This document shows, piece by piece, positions 36,164 to 42,754 of a DNA stretch of 46,791 nt (position 1 is its first letter; every line of letters begins with the position of its first letter). Location of the stretch: assembly GCA_009693575.1 (NCBI GenBank), contig SHWZ01000017.1, positions 1-46,791 of the forward strand, read 5' to 3'. The position numbers and the translations under genes were made by a program. Below the pieces are notes generated by a model, which saw only the letters and a program-made list of their open reading frames with translations, was not told the origin of the DNA and did no database searches. Source of the stretch: Flavobacteriaceae bacterium. Lineage in GTDB: Bacteria; Bacteroidota; Bacteroidia; UKL13-3.

Positions 36164-37123
36164 TCACCCCTTCCCCAAGTGCGTATCTACCCAGCTTTTG
36201 CCCCAGTCGGCCATTTCCTGTTCGCTCCAAAGCTGAGGGTAGAATATACGTTTCTGGAAACGCGGGGGCAGGTATTTCTGCCAGTTGGTCCCCCCCGTGG
36301 CTCCAATGTCTTCGGGGTCGCGTTGTAGGTATCGCACGGCTGAGCGGTAGTGAACCAGTGGCCAGTTGATGTTTATATTGGCATCTAGGTTTCGAAGGGC
36401 TTCTTCCAGTTTGGCATTGCCGCCGTTTTTGGCTTTTAGTTTATCGTATAATTGCCACAGGTTGCAGCCACGTTTGTCCAGCGACAGCCACACCAGTTTC
36501 TCCGAATATTTCTGTTCAAACATTTCCAAGGTCAGGGTCTTTTTTCCATTGGCCATGATTATAGCTCCCTCTTTCCAGTATATATGGTCAAACATCTCGA
36601 TGATGCTTGAATCTTCCTTGAAACCCTCCCGCTTATCTTTGGCCACCAAGTTGATGAAATCAGTGCATCCAATTTCTATCATACGATACTGCACACTTTG
36701 GAATCCACTGGCTGGCAGTAGGCTCATGCGGTATTTGAGAAACTGCTGCGGCTCCATGCCATCCACCATGATAGCAAACGACTGCGTTAGGCTTTGGAAA
36801 TAGCGGTTGATGCGGCCAACACGTTCGGTAAAAAAGGCAGCATCCAGACTAGGGTAAGTGGCCAATTGTTCTATCTCGGCCAGCGACAGTTTGAAATACA
36901 GCTCGGTAATCTGGTGATAGATTATGAATATATTTTCGTCGGGAATATTGGTGCGGGGCTTTTGCAGGCTCAGTAAGGTTTCCAGCTCTATGTAGTCCCA
37001 GTATTTCACATAGTCGTTGTATAGCAAGCCTTCAAGGTAAGACACCATGTCTTGCCCGCTTGCGGCATATTTCTGCTCCAGTTTTTCCAGTAGGCTAATG
37101 ATTTTTGGGTCGAGATTATCCAT
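36164..37123 (-). CDS. Tryptophan 2,3-dioxygenase family protein
   Basis: Heme enzyme that opens the indole ring of tryptophan to N-formylkynurenine. In 319 residues it has the family landmarks: YWDYIELETLLSLQ (41-54); IIYHQITELYFKL (67-79), where the first His contacts substrate; LLPASGFQSVQYR (135-147); and WPLVHYRSAVRYL near 253-265, with the probable heme-ligand His. DIGATGGTNWQKYL follows, parallel to the GTGG motif of known enzymes. No other kynurenine-pathway gene lies nearby, so the product may feed a pathway coded elsewhere, or the protein may be a family member with another indole substrate. It is 21 nt downstream of rmlC on the same strand. Confidence 0.85.
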   Translation of the reverse strand: MDNLDPKIISLLEKLEQKYAASGQDMVSYLEGLLYNDYVKYWDYIELETLLSLQKPRTNIPDENIFIIYHQITELYFKLSLAEIEQLATYPSLDAAFFTERVGRINRYFQSLTQSFAIMVDGMEPQQFLKYRMSLLPASGFQSVQYRMIEIGCTDFINLVAKDKREGFKEDSSIIEMFDHIYWKEGAIIMANGKKTLTLEMFEQKYSEKLVWLSLDKRGCNLWQLYDKLKAKNGGNAKLEEALRNLDANININWPLVHYRSAVRYLQRDPEDIGATGGTNWQKYLPPRFQKRIFYPQLWSEQEMADWGKSWVDTHLGKG

Positions 37124-37144
37124 AAAAAGTGATATTTTTTAGTA

Positions 37145-37687
37145 TTAAAAAGGGCTATCGAAGTCTTTGAGTAGCGGAGTAATGGTGTCTTTTTCCGAAA
37201 GAAGGGGGCTCTCTACATTCCAATCAATGCCCAACACAGGGTCGTTCCAACGGATGCCGCCCTCTGAGGGTTTGTTGTAATAATTGGTGCATTTGTAGGC
37301 AAAAATAGTATTGTCTTCCAACGTGAGAAAGCCGTGAGCAAACCCAGAGGGTATCCAAAACTGTAAAAGATTTTCGCCGGAGAGTGTTACAGAAAATTGC
37401 TTGCCATAGGTTGCAGAGCCTTTGCGAATATCCACCACCACATCGAGCACCGAGCCGGCAATCACCCGAACCAATTTGCCCTGAGCATGCGGCGGAGCCT
37501 GAAAATGTAAGCCCCGAAGAATCCCTTTTTGCGAAAGGCTTTGGTTGTCTTGCACAAAATCATCTGTTATGCCTAGGTTTTCAAACAAATCTTTGTGGTA
37601 CGATTCATAGAAATACCCACGCGGGTCGTAGGCCACCTGAGGCTTCAAAACTAATAATCCTTCGATGAGTGTTTTCTGTATTTCCAT
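37145..37687 (-). CDS. rfbC: dTDP-4-dehydrorhamnose 3,5-epimerase
   Basis: Third enzyme of dTDP-L-rhamnose synthesis; 180 residues with a cupin fold. Features seen: the substrate-binding ILRGLHFQAPPHAQGKLVRV (catalytic His near 61), DVVVDIRKGSATYGK, PSGFAHGFLTL, and YYNKPSEGGIRWNDPVLGIDW. I start at MEIQKT (ATG 37687), four codons inside the longest frame, as homologues usually begin there. rfbA, rfbB and rfbD are not adjacent, so this is an orphan epimerase gene in this window. It reads into the dioxygenase gene 21 nt downstream. Confidence 0.94.
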   Translation of the reverse strand: MEIQKTLIEGLLVLKPQVAYDPRGYFYESYHKDLFENLGITDDFVQDNQSLSQKGILRGLHFQAPPHAQGKLVRVIAGSVLDVVVDIRKGSATYGKQFSVTLSGENLLQFWIPSGFAHGFLTLEDNTIFAYKCTNYYNKPSEGGIRWNDPVLGIDWNVESPLLSEKDTITPLLKDFDSPF

Positions 37688-37760
37688 AAAAAAGGACAAT
37701 ATTACGGGCTTTTTGCAATTCTTTTGAATAAATTAGGGCAAGCGAGTGTTTTCTTTTGGC

Positions 37761-37768
37761 TAAATTTG
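37761..37768 (+). promoter_or_regulatory. Candidate -7 element for the coiled-coil protein gene
   Basis: TAAATTTG matches TAnnTTTG exactly, 15 bp before the ATG at 37783. No TTG lies 17-23 nt upstream, so only the -7 element is supported, and the transcript leader would be very short. Confidence 0.35.
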
Positions 37769-37782
37769 CAGCATCAATTCTT

Positions 37783-38733
37783 ATGGATACCAATTCACCA
37801 GAAAAAAGACCTGCGGCTAAAAAGAAGAAAGATTCTTCACGCATCATCATCATCATCATCATCCTGTTGTTGCTGGGGCTGAATGGATGGTTGCTATACC
37901 AATATATCAAGACGGAAAAAGAATTGGACCTGACCGAGCAGAAGCTGGAAAACACCGAAGTGCTGCGAGCAGAACTTGACAGCATACTGCGGGTGACCCA
38001 ACTGCAACTGGAAGACTACAAAGGCCTTAACGATTCGCTCGACGGGGTGATAGACGAAAAGAACGCCGAACTGCGGCAGCGGGCTGGCGAGATAGAGCAA
38101 CTGCTCCGCAACAGAAACATCAGCAAAAAGGAACTGGAAAAAGCCATTGACCAAATGGATAAGTTTAAGTATTACGCCCAAAAATACCAGAAGCAAGTGG
38201 ACGAACTGTCGTTAGAGGTTAGTACCCTGAAAGCCGAAAATAATAAGATAAAAGACGAGCTGACGGTGGAGCAACGTAAGGCCGAAAAGAGCGAACTTAC
38301 CGCCATCACGTACGCCAACAAACTGGAACTAGCACAGAAACTATCGGTGATAAATGCAGCGGCAAGAGGCATCCGTATACGAAGCAATGGTAAAGAAAGC
38401 GAAGCAACAAAGGCCAACAAAACTGAGCAGATAAAACTTACCTTCAACTTTGCTGACAACCCGGTAGCCGAAAAGGGCAAACGGGAAATATTTATCAAAA
38501 TAATAGGACCCGACGGAACCACTCAGTACGACGAAGCTGCCGGTTCGGGCAAGTTCAAATACGAAGGCCAGCAGGCCATGTACACAGTTAAAAAGACCGT
38601 TGACTTCGACAACAGCGGCGAAGCGGTATTGATTTATTACAAGCCTCAGGGCGAATTCGGCAAAGGCCGCTATCGCTTTGAGATGTATAGCGAAAAATTT
38701 CAGATAGGTTCAGCTAGTGTGGAGTTGAAATAA
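37783..38733 (+). CDS. Membrane-anchored coiled-coil protein
   Basis: 316 residues, function unknown. A short basic N-terminus (AAKKKKDSSR) precedes one transmembrane helix (IIIIIIILLLLGLNGWLLYQYI, about 21-42). A long coiled coil follows (about 45-190: repeated K/E/L heptads such as LDLTEQKLENTEVLRAELDSILRV), then a C-terminal beta-rich domain (LTFNFADNPVAEKGKREIFIKIIGPDGT, VLIYYKPQGEFGKGRYRFEMYSE). That C-terminal pattern resembles other Bacteroidota envelope coiled-coil proteins whose role is not established. Start chosen at ATG 37783 rather than a TTG at 37756. It overlaps the next gene by one base (TAATG), so the two are probably coupled. Confidence 0.75.
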   Translation: MDTNSPEKRPAAKKKKDSSRIIIIIIILLLLGLNGWLLYQYIKTEKELDLTEQKLENTEVLRAELDSILRVTQLQLEDYKGLNDSLDGVIDEKNAELRQRAGEIEQLLRNRNISKKELEKAIDQMDKFKYYAQKYQKQVDELSLEVSTLKAENNKIKDELTVEQRKAEKSELTAITYANKLELAQKLSVINAAARGIRIRSNGKESEATKANKTEQIKLTFNFADNPVAEKGKREIFIKIIGPDGTTQYDEAAGSGKFKYEGQQAMYTVKKTVDFDNSGEAVLIYYKPQGEFGKGRYRFEMYSEKFQIGSASVELK

Positions 38734-39569
38734 TGAAACTCATAGCCGACAGTGGCTCCACAAAAACCGACTGGGTGCTGCAAGGGCAGCCAGAAAGCAT
38801 ATCTACTATCGGCTACAATCCTTATTTTACGGATACCCCAAAAATTGTAGCTTCACTGACCGAAAATCTGTTGCCACTCATTGGGGTAAAAACAATAACC
38901 GATATATACTTTTACGGTAGTGGCTGCTCTCACCCATCCAAAAACAAAACGGTGGAAGATGCTTTGAAGCAATGCTTTCCCGCTGCCACACATATAGAAA
39001 TAAACCACGACTTGCTGGGTGCTGCCCGTGCATTGCTTGGACAGAAAAGTGGGTTTGCTGCCATACTCGGCACAGGTATGAATACATGTTTATTCAACGG
39101 AAATGAAGTGACCCATAATGTAGATTCCCTTGGATTCCTGTTGGGCGATGAAGGCAGCGGTAGTTATCTTGGACGCAAACTACTACGTGATTTTTTGCGA
39201 AAGCTAATGCCCCACGATTTGCAGGTAGACTTTGCAGCAAACTACCCAATTTCACAAGAAGAAATATTGGACAAATTATACCATGGCGAAAGACCTAACC
39301 GCTTTCTCGCAAGTTTTGCAAGTTTTGCTGGAAAGCACAGCCAAAACGAATACATCAGAGAAATGGTGAGAGCGGGGTTTCAGGATTTCTTCAAAAATGT
39401 GGTCACTAATTACCCCAGTTTTGAATCTCACAAATTGAACTGCGTAGGCTCTATAGGTTATGTGTTCAAAGACTTGTTGGCCGATGTGGCCGACGACTTT
39501 AATATGCCTGTTGGAAACATTATCCAAAGCCCAGTAGAGGGATTATTGGATTTTCATTTGGGCAATTGA
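38733..39569 (+). CDS. N-acetylglucosamine kinase-like protein (BadF/BadG/BcrA/BcrD ATPase family)
   Basis: A 278-residue kinase of the ASKHA fold. Visible are the phosphate-binding DSGSTKTDW (residues 6-14), the second phosphate loop AILGTGMNTCLF near 110-121, and the GDEGSGSYLGRKLL region near 136-149, which is diagnostic for the family. The likely reaction is ATP-dependent phosphorylation of N-acetylglucosamine or a related amino sugar from peptidoglycan or chitin recycling. The start overlaps the coiled-coil gene's stop (TAATG). No other amino-sugar genes lie nearby. Confidence 0.88.
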   Translation: MKLIADSGSTKTDWVLQGQPESISTIGYNPYFTDTPKIVASLTENLLPLIGVKTITDIYFYGSGCSHPSKNKTVEDALKQCFPAATHIEINHDLLGAARALLGQKSGFAAILGTGMNTCLFNGNEVTHNVDSLGFLLGDEGSGSYLGRKLLRDFLRKLMPHDLQVDFAANYPISQEEILDKLYHGERPNRFLASFASFAGKHSQNEYIREMVRAGFQDFFKNVVTNYPSFESHKLNCVGSIGYVFKDLLADVADDFNMPVGNIIQSPVEGLLDFHLGN

Positions 39570-39618
39570 CACTCGCAGCCTTTATTTCGTGGGTCAAATC
39601 AATTAAACAATTACGACA

Positions 39619-39987
39619 ATGGCAATGGAACTAACTGGCAGGGTGATAAAACTACTACCTGAACAAACTGGAACAGGCACAAATGGAGAATGGAAACGCC
39701 GCGATTTCATTATAGAAACCGACGACCAGTATCCAAAAAAGGCTTGCTTTAGTGCTTGGGCAGCACGGGTAGCCGATGTGGCTAGTCTAAACGAAGGCGA
39801 CAAGGTGAAAGTTTCCTTTGATGTGAATTCACGCGAATACAATGAAAAGTGGTACAACGACCTTCGCCCCTGGAAAATAGAAAAAGTTGGCGAAGGTGCA
39901 GCTCCATCCGCCCCTGCTGGACAGCCAGTAAGCGAGGGAGATGCGTTTGCTGCCAACCCCGAGGCAGGCGATGATTTGCCTTTCTAA
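39619..39987 (+). CDS. DUF3127 protein with SSB-like acidic tail
   Basis: 122 residues of the DUF3127 family, small Bacteroidota proteins that look like OB-fold nucleic-acid binders. The body (1-90: LTGRVIKLLPEQTG, KRRDFIIETDDQYPKKACFSAWAARV, GDKVKVSFDVNSREYNEKWYNDLRPWKIEKV) has the alternating strand pattern of an OB fold. The C-terminus, after a proline/glycine/alanine linker, ends GDDLPF, strikingly like the acidic tip of single-stranded DNA-binding protein that recruits repair enzymes. A role in DNA metabolism is therefore plausible but unproved. The gene overlaps the 3' end of miaA by 4 nt (convergent). Confidence 0.82.
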   Translation: MAMELTGRVIKLLPEQTGTGTNGEWKRRDFIIETDDQYPKKACFSAWAARVADVASLNEGDKVKVSFDVNSREYNEKWYNDLRPWKIEKVGEGAAPSAPAGQPVSEGDAFAANPEAGDDLPF

Positions 39988-40907
39988 TTCAAGTCTGAAA
40001 GTATATCCGCTACACCCATGACGGGTGAATGCCAACGTATATCCAATCCTTCCCGTTCCAGTTTCCTGAACCAAGTCATTTGTCGCTTGGCAAACTGATG
40101 GATGGCTGTCTGTAGTTGGCTGTGCATTTCCAGATATGAAAGCTGCCCAAGCAAATGTTGGGTTACAAACTTGTATTCAAGGCCAAGGCTTAGCAGCCAC
40201 ACTTTGCTTACTCCAGATTTTAGCAGCACATCTACTTCTTCAACCAATCCATTTTGTAGGCGGTGTTGCAGCCTGTCGGCAATGCGGCTTCTACGTTCTT
40301 CCACGGGTATATCTATCCCGATGGTGAATGGTTTTGGTTGAACGGTTTTTTCGCTCGGTGGCAAAGGGTTTCCTTTCAAGTATACACCGATTTCAATAGC
40401 CCTGATAAGCCTTCGTTTATTATGAGTATCCACCTTCGGAAACTTGGCATTATGCTTCTCAAATTCAAGTAATAGTTCCTTATGTTCCAGCGGTTCCAAT
40501 CGCCCCCTCAAAGCTAGATTGGCGGGTATGTTTACATATTCGTGGTCTTGCATCAGGGCATCCATATACAAGCCTGTTCCGCCACACAGTATCGGGAAAA
40601 GACCTTTTGTTTGGGCATCGATCCATGCGGTTTCAAAATCAGAAAGGAATCGGGAAAGATTATAGTTTTCTTCTAGCTCTGCTATGTTTATGAGGTAGTA
40701 GGGGATCTGTTTTTCGCCTACCTGAAACTCATACAAGTCTTTGCCTGTGCCAATATCCAATTGCTTATATACTTGCCTTGAATCCAAACTAAATATAGCA
40801 CCATTTAATTGGCTTGCCAACTCAACAGCCAGCTTGGTTTTGCCCGATGCAGTAGGCCCCAATACTAAAGCACAATTATGTCCTTTTTCCACGAATGGAT
40901 TACTCAC
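39984..40907 (-). CDS. miaA: tRNA dimethylallyltransferase
   Basis: Adds dimethylallyl to A37 of tRNAs that read UNN codons. 307 residues; the P-loop GPTASGKT is near 17-24, SLDSRQVYKQLDIGTGKD contacts substrate near 40-57, CGGTGLYMDALM is near 103-114, and the C-terminal WFRKLEREGLDIRWH is characteristic. The start is GTG at 40907 (no ATG available near the P-loop), overlapping the enoyl-CoA hydratase 3' end by 8 nt, so it is translated from the same transcript. It converges with the DUF3127 gene. Confidence 0.95.
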   Translation of the reverse strand: MSNPFVEKGHNCALVLGPTASGKTKLAVELASQLNGAIFSLDSRQVYKQLDIGTGKDLYEFQVGEKQIPYYLINIAELEENYNLSRFLSDFETAWIDAQTKGLFPILCGGTGLYMDALMQDHEYVNIPANLALRGRLEPLEHKELLLEFEKHNAKFPKVDTHNKRRLIRAIEIGVYLKGNPLPPSEKTVQPKPFTIGIDIPVEERRSRIADRLQHRLQNGLVEEVDVLLKSGVSKVWLLSLGLEYKFVTQHLLGQLSYLEMHSQLQTAIHQFAKRQMTWFRKLEREGLDIRWHSPVMGVADILSDLN

Positions 40908-41679
40908 CTGAAAATGCAGGTTTCCGTTTCTCTACAAATGCCTTTACACCTTCTTTGTAATCCATGCTTTGGCCTGCTATTTCTTGGCAAAAGGCTTCAT
41001 AATCCAGCATATCATCTAAGTTAGTGTGGAATGATTTGCTCAGCATTTTTTTCATTAAAGCAATGGCTTTGGTAGGTGCGTTTTCATAATAATCAGTCAA
41101 TTGTTTCACCGCTTCATCAAGCTGTTCTGCGGGTACTACCTTGTTCACCATCCCAAGTTGTAAAGCCTCTGCTGCTGTCACCTTGCTGCCCATGGTAGCC
41201 AGTTCAAATGCCTTTGCAGAACCCACCAATCGTGGCAAAAAATAGCTACTGCCCGAATCGAGTACCAGCCCCACATTTATAAAGACTTCGATGAGCGAAG
41301 CATTTTCTGCGGCAACAATCATATCGCAGGCCAAAGCAATAGAACAGCCAGCCCCCGCAGCTACACCATTAAGTCGACAAATGATAGGCTTGGGCAAATT
41401 TCGCATGGCACGGATGATGGGATTATACCTTTTGTAAAGTGAATCACTCAGGCTTCGGTTTTCTTGCCCGGAAATGGCTTTCAAATCCTGTCCGCTGCAA
41501 AAGGCTTTGCCTACACCAGTGATTACCAGGACCCGCACATTTTTGTCCTTGCCAGCCTGCTTCAAGGCATCCTGCATGTCGTAGCTCTGCTGGTCGTTGA
41601 AGGCATTGAACGCATCGGGTCTATTGAAGGTAATAGTGGCGGTATTTCCACTGGTTTCGTATAGCAAGGTTTCGTACAT
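40900..41679 (-). CDS. Enoyl-CoA hydratase/isomerase family protein
   Basis: 259-residue crotonase-fold protein. Seen are NRPDAFNAF (about 19-27), the oxyanion-hole segment KAFCSGQDLKA near 61-71, the second oxyanion loop RLNGVAAGAGCSIALACDMI near 100-119, and the isomerase-like VGLVLDSGSSYFLPRLVG. The D (in LVLDSG), placed where E is found in hydratases, resembles PaaG-type ring-epoxide isomerases, so a role in phenylacetate or fatty-acid degradation is possible. ATG at 41679 is preferred over a TTG eight codons upstream. No paa or fad genes lie nearby. Confidence 0.85.
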   Translation of the reverse strand: MYETLLYETSGNTATITFNRPDAFNAFNDQQSYDMQDALKQAGKDKNVRVLVITGVGKAFCSGQDLKAISGQENRSLSDSLYKRYNPIIRAMRNLPKPIICRLNGVAAGAGCSIALACDMIVAAENASLIEVFINVGLVLDSGSSYFLPRLVGSAKAFELATMGSKVTAAEALQLGMVNKVVPAEQLDEAVKQLTDYYENAPTKAIALMKKMLSKSFHTNLDDMLDYEAFCQEIAGQSMDYKEGVKAFVEKRKPAFSGE

Positions 41680-41704
41680 GCGGCAAAGATATTGGGATAA
41701 CAAA

Positions 41705-41744
41705 AAACCCGACCTCTACGAACTGATTCGTGGAGGTCGGGTTT
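41705..41744 (-). terminator. Rho-independent terminator after the Omp28-like gene
   Basis: AAACCCGACCTCTACG (41705-41720) pairs with CGTGGAGGTCGGGTTT (41729-41744): 16 bp with one G-U, 8-nt loop. On the minus strand a six-T run follows. It lies 17 nt after the stop of the Omp28-like gene and should separate it from the enoyl-CoA hydratase gene. Confidence 0.88.
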
Positions 41745-41761
41745 GATTTATTACCCGTAAA

Positions 41762-42634
41762 TTACTTAATGAAATTCACGTTGGCTATACCAGTTCGGCC
41801 AGTTGAAGTTGCAGCGTCTTTGTAATAAAGTACCGCGATGTACTCAAGATTTCCAGCATTCCACAAGGCTGGCAAACTGCGGCTAAATGTTTTTTCGATT
41901 AATTTACCTGCTTCAATATCCCCGCCTGCTACCCATGTGCCAAACACTGGTGTAACAGAGGTACGCAGAATATGGTTGTGAATTTTAACTTCTGATCCTG
42001 TAGTTGTAGACTGAGCGGCTGAGAGACCATTTTCGTTCACATAAACGGCAAGATAAAAATCAACATCAGACTGAGCTTCGGTGAATTTGGTCTTCGTTGT
42101 AATGTTAAGCGTATTGCCTTCAATAGATTTTGACAAAAAAGTACCCACATACATTGGTAAGCTAATAGTGCTGTTTATCGCACCTCCCATTTTCTGTACA
42201 TTCTGGGCTATATCAGTATAAACTCCTGCAGGGAAAACCAGTTTGCTTCCTTCTCCCATGCGTGGCACACTGGTGCCGGCAAAGAATTTACTTTTCATAA
42301 GTGTATCGCCCGCAGGAGACGAAAAGACGTCGCCTGAGTGAAGATTAACGAAGGCACAGCTTGTGGCAAAATCTTCACCTAATTTGTCGAAGGTAGGCAC
42401 ACCATAGGAGCCACAAGGAGGACACCAAGTACCAGTGACGTACCAGGCAATGGTTTTTTGATCAGTTTGTGGCATTTGGCAAGTGCCATCGTCAATAGTA
42501 GCGGCAGGGTTGTAATTGAAGGCAGAAGTGCTCTTACAGCCGTTCACATCCTTAATTTTCTTTCCGCACGAGCTTAGCGAAGCCATGCCTGCGATAGTCA
42601 GAGCTATCGACAGTAGTTGTATTGATTTTTTCAT
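41762..42634 (-). CDS. Omp28-like lipoprotein with thioredoxin-type WCPPC motif
   Basis: 290 residues, envelope lipoprotein. Lipobox LSSC (Cys23) after a signal peptide. Residues 33-52 contain the C-x-STSAFNYNPAATIDDGTC motif often found as calcium-like loops in secreted Bacteroidota proteins. A thioredoxin-like segment follows (TWCPPCGSYGVPTFDKL, about 69-85), suggesting disulfide or redox activity. The rest is beta-rich and matches the Omp28-related family, whose role is unknown. It is transcribed alone: a probable promoter lies upstream and a strong terminator follows. Confidence 0.8.
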   Translation of the reverse strand: MKKSIQLLSIALTIAGMASLSSCGKKIKDVNGCKSTSAFNYNPAATIDDGTCQMPQTDQKTIAWYVTGTWCPPCGSYGVPTFDKLGEDFATSCAFVNLHSGDVFSSPAGDTLMKSKFFAGTSVPRMGEGSKLVFPAGVYTDIAQNVQKMGGAINSTISLPMYVGTFLSKSIEGNTLNITTKTKFTEAQSDVDFYLAVYVNENGLSAAQSTTTGSEVKIHNHILRTSVTPVFGTWVAGGDIEAGKLIEKTFSRSLPALWNAGNLEYIAVLYYKDAATSTGRTGIANVNFIK

Positions 42635-42716
42635 TGTATTGAAATAGGTTGGTTTTTATGGTTGATTCAAGTATGCAATATGCTATGTTTCAATCTTTAG
42701 TTAATTAATAATTTGA

Positions 42717-42745
42717 TAAAATTATTCTAAAGTATTGAAAGTCAA
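42717..42745 (-). promoter_or_regulatory. Candidate promoter for the Omp28-like gene
   Basis: On the minus strand: TTG (42745-42743), an 18-nt spacer, then TAATTTTA (42724-42717), 7 of 8 with TAnnTTTG. It leaves an 82-nt leader before the ATG at 42634. The AT-rich surroundings make chance matches more likely. Confidence 0.35.
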
Positions 42746-42754
42746 CACAATTTT

